A stretch of 19,925 bases of DNA, taken from the NCBI GenBank assembly GCA_021814835.1, contig JAKAHO010000011.1, positions 1 to 19,925 of the forward strand, in the 5' to 3' direction. Under the pieces are notes generated by a model. That model was not told the origin of the DNA. It did no database searches and saw only the letters and a list, made by a program, of their open reading frames with translations. The translations under genes were made by a program, and so were the position numbers. Positions within the stretch are counted from its first letter, which is position 1; each line of letters begins with the position of its first letter. Below are positions 12,891 through 19,894 of the stretch, piece after piece. This DNA is from a bacterium. GTDB taxonomy: Bacteria; Patescibacteriota; Minisyncoccia; UBA6257; GWB1-50-10.

Positions 12891-14186
12891 TTACGCGAGT
12901 TTTTTCTTCAGGAAGTCGCGGAGGTCCGCAATCTTCACGCGCTCCTGAGTCATTGTGTCCCTGTCGCGCACCGTTACGTCTTTCTTCTCCAAGCTGTCGA
13001 AGTCCACCGTGAAGCAGAAGGGCGTTCCCGCCTCGTCCTGCGCGCGATAGCGCTTGCCGATGTTGCCACGCGCATCCCACGCTATCATCCAGTCCTGCTT
13101 GAGTCCCTTATAGATAGAGTCCGCAAGCTCCACGAGTTCGGGTTTGTTCTGCAGAAGCGGGAAGACTGCCGCCTTGAAAGGCGCGAGCTTCGGGTGAAGT
13201 TTCAACACCACACGCGTCTCACCGGGCTTCGTCTCCTCCTCGCGGTAGGCATCCATAAGGAAGAAGAGCGTTGCGCGATCAACGCCGCCTGAGGTCTCAA
13301 TAATCCATGGAAGATAGCGTTCCTTCGTCTCCTCATCAAAGTAGGTCATATCCTGCTTCGAATACTGTTGGTGGCGTTTTACATCCCAGTCTCCGCGGTG
13401 GTGAATACCCTCCATCTCTTTCCACTCCCCGCCCGCGTGATACTCAATATCGAATGCCGCGCGCGCGTAGTGCGCCAACTGTTCGTGTCCCTTGAACTGG
13501 AGGTTCTCTTTGCGCATGCCAAGAGACAAGTACCACTTCATACGCTCGGTCTTCCAGTATTCCATCCACTCCATTGAAGATTCCTCTTCGGGCTTCACAT
13601 AAAACTGGAGCTCCATCTGCTCGAACTCGCGCGAGCGGAACGTGAGCCCGCCCGGAGTAATTTCATTGCGAAATGCTTTTCCGATTTGCGCCACGCCGAA
13701 CGGAAGCTTCACGCGCGTCGAGTCAAGCACATTTTTGAAGTTCACGTGCACCCCCTGCGTGATTTCGCCGCGCAAATATGTTTTTAATTTTTCTCCCTCG
13801 ATGACGCCAAGATACGTTTCCACCATAAGGTTAAACGTCTTCGGCTCGGTGAACTCGCCGCCGCAATCAGGGCACTTCGGACCGACTTGGTCCGCGCGGA
13901 AACGGTGGTGGCACTTCTTGCACTCCACAAGCGGATCGGAGAATGACTCGAGGTGGCCCGATGCCTCCCACACTTTCGGATTCATAATGATTGCAGCATC
14001 AATACCCACCACATCGCTGCGGAGTTGCACCATCGTCTTCCAATATTCGTTTTTGAGATTGCGCTTCAACTCGGCGCCAAGCGGTCCGTAATCCCACGTA
14101 CCCGCAAGGCCTCCGTAAATGTCGGAGCCTGGGTAGATGAACCCCCTGCGTTTCGCAAGCGAGCCGATAGTCTCGAAAATATCCAT
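12891..14186 (-). CDS. glyS: Glycyl-tRNA synthetase, alpha2 type
   Basis: Class II synthetase of 431 residues, the single-chain homodimeric type rather than the alpha2-beta2 type with separate GlyQ and GlyS chains. It starts with the typical RRGFIYPGSDIYGGLAGTWDYGPLG. The zinc site is C89/C92/C105/C108 (CKKC, CPDC). Motif 2 is AFRNEITPGGLTFRSREFEQ (171-190), motif 3 is SGGVDRATLFFLMDAY, and the C-terminal anticodon-binding domain is complete. The ATG at 14186 is chosen because the homologous sequence begins there and a promoter ends 8 nt upstream; the longer in-frame start at 14318 lies inside the upstream gene. The beta-sandwich gene ends within 45 bp of this start, so the promoter lies in its last bases and the gap. 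Sometimes annotated glyQS. Confidence 0.95.
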   Translation of the reverse strand: MDIFETIGSLAKRRGFIYPGSDIYGGLAGTWDYGPLGAELKRNLKNEYWKTMVQLRSDVVGIDAAIIMNPKVWEASGHLESFSDPLVECKKCHHRFRADQVGPKCPDCGGEFTEPKTFNLMVETYLGVIEGEKLKTYLRGEITQGVHVNFKNVLDSTRVKLPFGVAQIGKAFRNEITPGGLTFRSREFEQMELQFYVKPEEESSMEWMEYWKTERMKWYLSLGMRKENLQFKGHEQLAHYARAAFDIEYHAGGEWKEMEGIHHRGDWDVKRHQQYSKQDMTYFDEETKERYLPWIIETSGGVDRATLFFLMDAYREEETKPGETRVVLKLHPKLAPFKAAVFPLLQNKPELVELADSIYKGLKQDWMIAWDARGNIGKRYRAQDEAGTPFCFTVDFDSLEKKDVTVRDRDTMTQERVKIADLRDFLKKKLA

Positions 14187-14194
14187 GTAGATAT

Positions 14195-14224
14195 ACCTTA
14201 CACTGAAAAAACCTTCTTTGACAA
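14195..14224 (-). promoter_or_regulatory. Promoter of glyS
   Basis: TTGTCA (14219-14224) and TAAGGT (14195-14200) with an 18-bp spacer on the minus strand; 8 nt from the -10 box to the ATG at 14186. Confidence 0.62.
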
Positions 14225-14229
14225 ATGGA

Positions 14230-15975
14230 TTACGGAATGACGCGGCCTCCGTCCTGACCCACCGTCGGGTCATCGGAAAGCACCGTCGAGAGGCTTCCCG
14301 CGCGCGTATCAAGCTCAAGCCCCGTAAAGTCGTCTGTTGAAGTAAGCGATGATTCTCCTAAAATCTGCATAAACTGACGGGCGTCTGTTGCTGCGGGCAT
14401 TGCGCGCACCTTAAATACCGCCTCGAGCGGGTCGCCCACTACACCCTTCGTAGCCGAGACTTTTCCTACGTTCCACGTCACGAGCCCCGTTGACGCGTCA
14501 TATGCGGGCAGTGCGCTCAGACTGCTCTTTACCGCTGATGCAAAAATGACATTAGGCGCTAACGGCGCGTGCACCACCACATTACTCAAATCGGTTGAGA
14601 AGTTACGGATACGCCAGTGCACAGTGTATTCCGTCGGCATTCCCACTTTCGGCGGGAAGGGACCAAGATTCACCACGTTCGCGTCCGCATCGCGGAAATA
14701 TAATTTTGACTCAAGCGCCACGAGTCCCACAATTTTTGTCTCGCTCTTCGCCGCGGCGACAGTTTTGCCCGCCTTCACGTAATACGGCACTGAGGGAGAG
14801 CTGAACTCCGCGAACGCTTTCACGGAATAATTTTTATTGCCGACGCGCTCAATCGGAAAAAGATTCTTGAGGCTTACCGTTGCGGTCACATCGCCCACTG
14901 CGCCCGCATCGAGCAACTTGAAGACGGGCACATTCGACGAATTCCACGTGAGCATCTTTGAAATGTCGTTTACCTGCGCGTTCGTCTGCAACGTATTGTA
15001 ATCAATCATATCGCCCGAGAGCGCGGCGGTGAGTACCGTATCCGCAAGCGCAATACCGCTCTTGTTCTCATAATGAATCGTGAACGTGAGCTTGTCGCCT
15101 GCACGCGCCACATATCCATCCTGATTATTGACGGTAATTGAGAGCGAGACGGGCGAGGGCGCAAGCGCAACGGACGAGGATGACTCGGCAATCGGGTAGT
15201 CATGGCCCAAGTACTGCGCATTCAATACAACGGGGATTTCAAGGGGTTGGTCGCTTGAACCCATATACGTACCTTTAATAAGCAGTTTCCCTACTGAGTT
15301 TGAGCGGAGCTCGCCGAGACGCCAGTAGCTGTCTGCCTCATCGGGCGGGAACGACGCCGACTCAAAGTGGAACGTGTCTGGATAATTCGCTTTGAGCGCA
15401 AGGTCGGGGAAATCAAATTTCGAAATATTCTTATAGTTCACCTCGAACTCGAATGTTGAGCCGCGCAACACCTGATCGGGCATTTTTGTCGTGACCTCAA
15501 CACCCTCGCTTGTTACCGCTACTTCTTTTTTATCTTCAAAATTGAAACGCGAACGACCGCTTCCCGTGTACGAGATGCTTGCGCGGATGGACTCCTTCGA
15601 ACCTACTGGGTCAACCGCGATCACTTTGTATGTGCGCTTCGCGATGCTTCCCACACCCACATCGCCGATATCCTCTGAAACGCCGTTTGTTTTGTCCGTC
15701 GTTACGCCGAGATAAATTGCGCCTTTCGGAAGATCGAGGTTGACCGTGGCATCCTTCAGCACCTGCTCCTGCGTATTTGATATCGCAACCGTCACATCAA
15801 AGGGAACTCCTCGCGTCGCCTCGGCGGGCGCCGTGAGTGTCAGCTCAACGCTTTGCGAGCCTCCGCCGAAGAGAAGAAAGAAAAGAAATATGCCTGACGC
15901 CACCACCACGAGACCGAAGAAGGCGGTAATTCCGAGAATTACTTTCCGGATGCGCTCATCAGAGTTGTGTGCCAT
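14230..15975 (-). CDS. Membrane-anchored protein with repeated DUF11/CARDB-like beta-sandwich domains, 581 aa
   Basis: Residues 1-10 are cytoplasmic, residues 11-36 form one strong transmembrane helix (VILGITAFFGLVVVASGIFL), and the rest is an outside ectodomain. The ectodomain repeats a pattern of PF.VTVAISNTQEQVLKDATV type (about 57-76), then FEFEVNYKNISKFDFPDL, FTIHYENKSGIALADTVL, and YTVHWRIRNFSTDLSNVVV, each reading like the first strands of a DUF11 or CARDB immunoglobulin-like domain; I count about four. There is no enzyme motif and few or no cysteines. Such proteins are usually surface or cell-wall scaffolds, and the exact role is unknown. It starts 4 nt after the recO stop, so it is the third gene of the GT2-recO operon. 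Dense Ser/Thr content fits an exported, possibly glycosylated protein; the glycosyltransferase upstream makes that a reasonable but untested idea. Confidence 0.82.
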   Translation of the reverse strand: MAHNSDERIRKVILGITAFFGLVVVASGIFLFFLLFGGGSQSVELTLTAPAEATRGVPFDVTVAISNTQEQVLKDATVNLDLPKGAIYLGVTTDKTNGVSEDIGDVGVGSIAKRTYKVIAVDPVGSKESIRASISYTGSGRSRFNFEDKKEVAVTSEGVEVTTKMPDQVLRGSTFEFEVNYKNISKFDFPDLALKANYPDTFHFESASFPPDEADSYWRLGELRSNSVGKLLIKGTYMGSSDQPLEIPVVLNAQYLGHDYPIAESSSSVALAPSPVSLSITVNNQDGYVARAGDKLTFTIHYENKSGIALADTVLTAALSGDMIDYNTLQTNAQVNDISKMLTWNSSNVPVFKLLDAGAVGDVTATVSLKNLFPIERVGNKNYSVKAFAEFSSPSVPYYVKAGKTVAAAKSETKIVGLVALESKLYFRDADANVVNLGPFPPKVGMPTEYTVHWRIRNFSTDLSNVVVHAPLAPNVIFASAVKSSLSALPAYDASTGLVTWNVGKVSATKGVVGDPLEAVFKVRAMPAATDARQFMQILGESSLTSTDDFTGLELDTRAGSLSTVLSDDPTVGQDGGRVIP

Positions 15976-15979
15976 AGAT

Positions 15980-16522
15980 TTATGCTTCTCTTAATAATAG
16001 CAAAGCATTTTCCGGAACACGCACGCAGCAATTTGCGCAGAGGAGCGCATGCGTCGCAAGCGCAAAGTACGGCGCGGGTTCCGCGCCGCACCGCTCGCAT
16101 CCAGCTCCCGCAAGATCATAACCGAAGTGCGATGCGATGAGTTGAATATCAGGTTTCCCGCTCTCCAACGAACGGAGAAGCTCGTGCCACACGCGTTCGT
16201 CGGGTTCGCCCTCGGGCGCAAGCGCACTAGTCAACGCGAGCATCCGCAATGCTGCACCGAATACTTTCGCGTCGCGCTTTACTCCCGCGAAACGATCAAC
16301 GGTCAACGCATCCGTCAGCGTAAATCCGTTTTTGTGCGCGAGCCGCACATGCACGCGGTTCATCGGGTCGAGATGCGGGGCAAATTTCGAAAGTATTTTT
16401 GCGCCCCCCGTTACCCGCGCGCGTATTCGGCCGAGTTCTTTCGTAAACAATGCCACTGCCCTATCGTATTCTCGTGAGGGCTCGATTCCCAATACTATTG
16501 CGTCCGAAACATATTCCCTCAT
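15980..16522 (-). CDS. recO: DNA repair protein RecO
   Basis: A 180-residue RecO. The N-terminal OB fold is recognisable from SDAIVLGIEPSREYDRAVAL, then FTKELGRIRARVTGGAKILS, matching the RecO pattern in which a basic segment follows KGLG/ELG. The C-terminal region has the zinc-finger CERC and CANC pairs. RecO binds SSB and helps load RecA onto gaps, usually with RecR and RecF. It is shorter than the typical 230-250 residues, mostly by loss in the helical middle part, as often seen in reduced genomes. The gene starts 9 nt after the glycosyltransferase stop and ends 4 nt before the beta-sandwich gene, so it is the middle gene of a three-gene operon of otherwise envelope-related products. Confidence 0.88.
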   Translation of the reverse strand: MREYVSDAIVLGIEPSREYDRAVALFTKELGRIRARVTGGAKILSKFAPHLDPMNRVHVRLAHKNGFTLTDALTVDRFAGVKRDAKVFGAALRMLALTSALAPEGEPDERVWHELLRSLESGKPDIQLIASHFGYDLAGAGCERCGAEPAPYFALATHALLCANCCVRVPENALLLLREA

Positions 16523-16531
16523 AGATGTGTG

Positions 16532-18022
16532 TTATGCCTGCGGTTCGCGTGCTGCGCGCGGCGTATTCCAATACCCAAGCCTGAACTTTCCTCCGAGCAT
16601 CAAACGCGTCTGCGATTCAAGCGCAGGAAATGCGCCGAAGATTATGAACGCGAGCGGCGCGAAGACCCACTGCGCCACATAGTATGCGCTGTGATACCAG
16701 CGTGCGTTTTTGACGGCAATCTTCGGCGAAAGAAGAAAGATGCTGAATACCGCGGAAGTTATCAAACCAAAGACGCTCATATTCATAAGGAAGCTCGTAA
16801 TCTTTGGCAAATTGTACGACGCAACCGACGTGTGAAACTCGGCGCCGCCCAAGACGTTCGGCAAAATACCCGCGAGGAAGATGACGAGCGAGCTTACCGC
16901 CCACGAATGGAATGTTTCAAAAATATTGGATATCCAGTACAGCTTAGCGCGCCACGGAAACTTTTTATTTTTTATGAATGACGTTACCACGAACGGAATA
17001 TTTTCGACGCCCCACGCCCAGCGCCTCTGCTGTTTATACAAATTGCCCGCGGCGCTCAAAAAGTGGTCGCCTGAAATCGCCTCCATAGTCACGGGGTAGT
17101 GGAGCGGGACCACGCGCCAGTCTCCCGCGTACCGGTCAAGGCACTGGTAGAAGATGCGCGCGTCCTCTGCGATGACGTTCGTATTCCAAAACCCCACATC
17201 CACGAGCGCCTTGAGCGGCATACTGTAGCAGGAAAACGTCATCAGCATTTCGGGGTGTCCCTGCTGTATGAGGCCCCAGAAGGAACACGAAAAACCGAGT
17301 AACCGAGCGAAAATCGGCACGTGGTAGGCATTCGAGAAGACCACGACGGGCTGGTAGCCCGCATGCAGCGCATTAGGCGTATTCAAAAACGTGTGCGTTA
17401 AAATGCCGAAATAATCTTTTGTGGGAGTCACATCCGCATCAAAGACCGATACCAGCACATCTTCAACGCGCGTATCGGTGCCGCGCACTAAATCTTCATG
17501 CATGCGCCGTACCGCCCACGCCTCATTCGACGCCTTTCCCGCAACCTCATCAGGAATAGATGCGGGGTGAATAGTGATGAGCATGTGCTTGAAGTGCGCG
17601 CCAAATTCGGCAAGCACTTTCTTTGCCATCACGACATCCGCGTCACCCCCCCGCTCCTCAAGCGCCAGCACAAGAATAATATTTTTGAGCGGGAAATTTG
17701 TTTTTGTGAGACTCAGCACGCTCTCGCGCACCACCTCGTACGGCTCCTTATATATAGTGAAGACGGCGGCGTGCGTAATATGCTCCCATGGTTTCCCCGA
17801 TGCGCGTAATTTTTGGAACCAGTCCAGCCCCATATTCTTCTGCATAAGGTTAAACGACGAGCGCAGGTGAATAGTGAAGTATACGGTGCGGAGCATCCAG
17901 AAAAGATCATAGAGCACGATAAAGATTGCGACCGCGAGCGGCAATTTCCACGAAAACAAAACAAGGGCAATAAGCGTGCCCCACGAAAGCGCTCCCGGCA
18001 AAATCTCCAACGCCCTCCTCAT
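16532..18022 (-). CDS. Processive family 2 glycosyltransferase, multi-pass membrane protein
   Basis: A 496-residue GT2 protein. Two N-terminal membrane segments lie at about residues 12-45. The cytoplasmic catalytic domain shows the nucleotide-sugar region HAAVFTIYKEPYEVV (84-98), the DxD metal motif D195-A-D197 (VFDADV), the acceptor acid E286-D287 (IAEDARIF) and QQRRW (331-335), the Q(Q/R)xRW motif of processive synthases such as cellulose and hyaluronan synthases. Several further membrane helices follow the QQRRW motif. The likely reaction is polymerisation of a sugar and its export through its own channel; the sugar cannot be told. It is the first gene of an operon with recO and the beta-sandwich protein. 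Its -10 box ends 6 nt before the ATG at 18022. Confidence 0.88.
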   Translation of the reverse strand: MRRALEILPGALSWGTLIALVLFSWKLPLAVAIFIVLYDLFWMLRTVYFTIHLRSSFNLMQKNMGLDWFQKLRASGKPWEHITHAAVFTIYKEPYEVVRESVLSLTKTNFPLKNIILVLALEERGGDADVVMAKKVLAEFGAHFKHMLITIHPASIPDEVAGKASNEAWAVRRMHEDLVRGTDTRVEDVLVSVFDADVTPTKDYFGILTHTFLNTPNALHAGYQPVVVFSNAYHVPIFARLLGFSCSFWGLIQQGHPEMLMTFSCYSMPLKALVDVGFWNTNVIAEDARIFYQCLDRYAGDWRVVPLHYPVTMEAISGDHFLSAAGNLYKQQRRWAWGVENIPFVVTSFIKNKKFPWRAKLYWISNIFETFHSWAVSSLVIFLAGILPNVLGGAEFHTSVASYNLPKITSFLMNMSVFGLITSAVFSIFLLSPKIAVKNARWYHSAYYVAQWVFAPLAFIIFGAFPALESQTRLMLGGKFRLGYWNTPRAAREPQA

Positions 18023-18028
18023 GCGACA

Positions 18029-18057
18029 ATCATATACATTGTGTCCCCTCTATTCAA
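18029..18057 (-). promoter_or_regulatory. Promoter of the GT2-recO operon
   Basis: TTGAAT (18052-18057) and TATGAT (18029-18034) with a 17-bp spacer on the minus strand; 6 nt from the -10 box to the ATG at 18022. Confidence 0.78.
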
Positions 18058-18063
18058 GACAAA

Positions 18064-18082
18064 TCCCCGCGTGAGGCGGGGA
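18064..18082 (-). terminator. Hairpin terminator of the DoxX gene
   Basis: TCCCCGC (18064-18070) pairs with GCGGGGA (18076-18082) around GTGAG, 27 bp after the doxX stop; on the minus strand it is followed by TTTGTCTT, a modest T-tract. The GT2 promoter starts just behind it. Confidence 0.6.
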
Positions 18083-18108
18083 CATATCCATTTATAAATG
18101 AGTATGTA

Positions 18109-18513
18109 CTAGACGAGCGAAAGACCCATTGCCTGATCGATGCTGCATGCACCGGGACCCATAAAGACGAGTGCGAGTGCAACTGCCAAAATGATCAGTT
18201 CGAACTCATATCCGCCCACAAGCGACTCTCCCTTCTTCACTGTGCAGATAATCACCGCAAATTCGATTACGAGAAGCGCGGCCACTACCTGCGTAAAGAC
18301 GCCCGCAACAAGCATAAGCGCCCCCACCATCTCAACGACCGCGACCGCAGGACCCCAGAACCATCCCGGAGCAAACCCCATCACCTCCACATCGTCCTCC
18401 CATCGGTCGACGTGCATAAGTTTCGGCCAACCATGCACCAAAAGAATCAACCCGAGCACGAGGCGCAGCACCAATGGTCCCACGCTACTCCACATTAATA
18501 ATGATTCAATCAT
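18109..18513 (-). CDS. DoxX-family membrane protein
   Basis: A 134-residue four-helix membrane protein. Helices lie at about residues 10-28 (VGPLVLRLVLGLILLVHG), 50-72, 75-95 and 104-120. The first helix with LRLVLGLILLVHGWPKL is the typical DoxX start, and the spacing of the four helices matches the family. DoxX proteins are linked to quinone-related redox reactions and thiol stress in several bacteria, but most are functionally uncharacterised. The ATG at 18513 is preferred over the longer in-frame start at 18528 because TATAAT ends 6 nt before it, and the longer version would start inside that box. The gene is divergent from tsaD, and the two promoters overlap. Confidence 0.85.
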   Translation of the reverse strand: MIESLLMWSSVGPLVLRLVLGLILLVHGWPKLMHVDRWEDDVEVMGFAPGWFWGPAVAVVEMVGALMLVAGVFTQVVAALLVIEFAVIICTVKKGESLVGGYEFELIILAVALALVFMGPGACSIDQAMGLSLV

Positions 18514-18519
18514 AGATAC

Positions 18520-18525
18520 ATTATA
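18520..18525 (-). promoter_or_regulatory. -10 box of the DoxX gene
   Basis: TATAAT on the minus strand, 6 nt before the ATG at 18513. The expected -35 position (near 18543-18548, CTCAAT) lies inside the tsaD promoter, so both polymerases would compete for this DNA. Confidence 0.7.
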
Positions 18526-18535
18526 CATTATTTTT

Positions 18536-18564
18536 TTGATTAATTGAGGAAGTGCCCCTATAAT
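18536..18564 (+). promoter_or_regulatory. Promoter of tsaD
   Basis: TTGATT (18536-18541) and TATAAT (18559-18564) with a 17-bp spacer; 8 nt to the ATG at 18573. Confidence 0.82.
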
Positions 18565-18572
18565 CGTGAGAG

Positions 18573-19610
18573 ATGAAGATTCTCGCTATCGAAACCTCAT
18601 GCGATGAAACCGCGCTTGCACTCCTCTCGTGTACGGGCGGACTCAGGGCGCCTAAATTTAAGGTCTTGAAAAGCCTTATTTCATCGCAAATTTCCGTGCA
18701 TCGCCCTTTTGGCGGTGTGGTTCCTAACCTCGCGAAACGCGAGCATCTCATACATCTCCCCCTTCTTTTTGAGGAGATGAAAAAGACTATTAAAAAGACG
18801 AAAATTGATGTCGTGGCGGTAACTGTCGGCCCCGGACTTGAACCCGCACTCTGGACGGGTATCGGCTTTGCCAAGGAAATACACAAAAAATACTTCCCGA
18901 AAGCAAAGCTTATCGGCGTAAACCATATGGAGGGACACCTTTTCAGTTTCCTTCTCTCGCAGGAGTCCGCGAAACAGACGTATTCCGTGAAAAACCTCAG
19001 CAAACTCTTTCCTGCAATCGGCGTCGTGGTGAGCGGAGGGCATACCATGCTCATTAAGATGGAGTCGCTCACGAAATGGAAGAAGCTCGGCGAGACCCGC
19101 GATGACGCCATAGGTGAGGCGTTCGATAAGGTAGCACGTGTTTTGAAGCTTCCATACCCCGGAGGCCCCGAAATTGAGGCGCTCGCAAAGAAAGGCAACA
19201 GCAAAGCCATTGCATTCCCCCGTCCCATGATTGGTTCGCCCGACTATGAGTTCAGCTTTTCGGGCATAAAGACCTCAGTCCTCTATTATATGAGGGATAA
19301 TCCCGACGCAAATACCGCGGACGTTGCCGCGAGCTTTCAGCAGGCTGCCGTTGACGTTATGGTCAAAAAGACCGAAAAGGCAGTCCGCCAGTTCTCGGCG
19401 CAATCAATTCTCCTCTCAGGAGGCGTGGCGGCCAACACCGCGCTCCGTACCTCACTTGCGAGCAAGGCAGACGAGCTCCACGCCAGGTTTTTCGCGCCAA
19501 GCCACGCCTTTAACACCGATAATGCAGCAATGATCGGGGTTGCGGGCTATATTAGCCACCTCAGGAAGAAGAACCGCCGCCTCACGGCAGACGCCAATAT
19601 CTCCCTGTAA
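18573..19610 (+). CDS. tsaD: tRNA N6-threonylcarbamoyladenosine (t6A) transferase TsaD
   Basis: A 345-residue member of the Kae1/TsaD family. It opens with MKILAIETSCDETALAL, the ATPase-like phosphate-1 motif. The metal-binding motif is HMEGH (118-122), and SGGHTML (154-160), GEAFDKVARVL, FSFSGIKTSV and LLSGGVAANTAL follow in the normal order, with the third metal ligand in HAFNTDNAAMIG near the C-terminus. With TsaB and TsaE, not in this window, it transfers the threonylcarbamoyl group to A37 of tRNAs that read ANN codons. Length is normal. The start has a strong promoter 8 nt before it and no Shine-Dalgarno site. No hairpin directly follows the stop; the next terminator is near 19762. Confidence 0.97.
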   Translation: MKILAIETSCDETALALLSCTGGLRAPKFKVLKSLISSQISVHRPFGGVVPNLAKREHLIHLPLLFEEMKKTIKKTKIDVVAVTVGPGLEPALWTGIGFAKEIHKKYFPKAKLIGVNHMEGHLFSFLLSQESAKQTYSVKNLSKLFPAIGVVVSGGHTMLIKMESLTKWKKLGETRDDAIGEAFDKVARVLKLPYPGGPEIEALAKKGNSKAIAFPRPMIGSPDYEFSFSGIKTSVLYYMRDNPDANTADVAASFQQAAVDVMVKKTEKAVRQFSAQSILLSGGVAANTALRTSLASKADELHARFFAPSHAFNTDNAAMIGVAGYISHLRKKNRRLTADANISL

Positions 19611-19623
19611 CCCCTCTCATTTG

Positions 19624-19632
19624 TTATCCACA
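19624..19632 (+). promoter_or_regulatory. Single exact DnaA-box 9-mer
   Basis: TTATCCACA, the strict DnaA-box consensus, lies 14 bp after the tsaD stop. I found no second box close by, so this is not an origin by itself. It could be a regulatory or titration site, or a chance match. Confidence 0.4.
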
Positions 19633-19667
19633 GGCAGGGCACTTACCCCATCGCCTGAATGTGTTAT

Positions 19668-19673
19668 TATAAT
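19668..19673 (+). promoter_or_regulatory. -10 box of a candidate small RNA
   Basis: A perfect TATAAT, with a weak -35 region upstream (TTACCC at 19643-19648, spacer 19). It would start a transcript near 19680. Confidence 0.5.
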
Positions 19674-19679
19674 GTCAGT

Positions 19680-19789
19680 TTCGTTGACATACTCGGTCAC
19701 AGCCACAAAGCGAGATTAACTCGTAACTACTTGGATGCGTGTAGCGTCCAATCCTATATATGGACCCCTCATGGGGTCCTTTCTTTTTG
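19680..19789 (+). ncRNA. Candidate structured small RNA of about 110 nt
   Basis: No reading frame of note lies here, yet the stretch has a -10 box in front and a strong terminator at its end. Between them are a short TGAC/GTCA stem (19685-19688 with 19696-19699), GCGAG-attaa-CTCGT (19710-19724), and TTGGATGC-gtgta-GCGTCCAA (19731-19751), an 8-bp stem with one wobble. ACTCG (19691-19695) could also pair with CGAG(A)T at 19711, giving an alternative fold. It could be a small RNA, a cis-regulatory leader ending in a terminator, or a structured 3' end of the tsaD mRNA. I do not recognise a known RNA family. Confidence 0.45.
19762..19789 (+). terminator. Strong intrinsic terminator
   Basis: GGACCCC (19762-19768) pairs perfectly with GGGGTCC (19773-19779) around TCAT, followed by TTTCTTTTT. 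It ends the small RNA candidate and any tsaD readthrough. Confidence 0.9.
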
Positions 19790-19803
19790 TCATTTTATGT
19801 ATC

Positions 19804-19832
19804 TTGCAAGGGAGTGCAGAATGTAGTATAGT
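19804..19832 (+). promoter_or_regulatory. Promoter of the right-edge gene
   Basis: TTGCAA (19804-19809) and TATAGT (19827-19832) with a 17-bp spacer. It predicts a leader of about 55 nt that contains the hairpin TCCCGC-ttgtca-GCGGGA (19851-19868). Unlike most genes here, this mRNA would have a real leader. Confidence 0.75.
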
Positions 19833-19894
19833 TTTGAACGTAGGTCGAAGTCCCGCTTGTCAGCGGGATATCATTTTAAATAAACCAACACAAT

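Noticed and set aside
14187..14318. Upstream start for glyS
   Set aside because: It overlaps the end of the preceding gene and adds Arg-rich sequence not found in GlyRS; the promoter lies downstream of it.
19684..19689. TTGACA as a perfect -35 box
   Set aside because: No -10 box lies 16-18 bp downstream (the sequence there is AAAGCGAG), and the hexamer falls inside the small RNA candidate.
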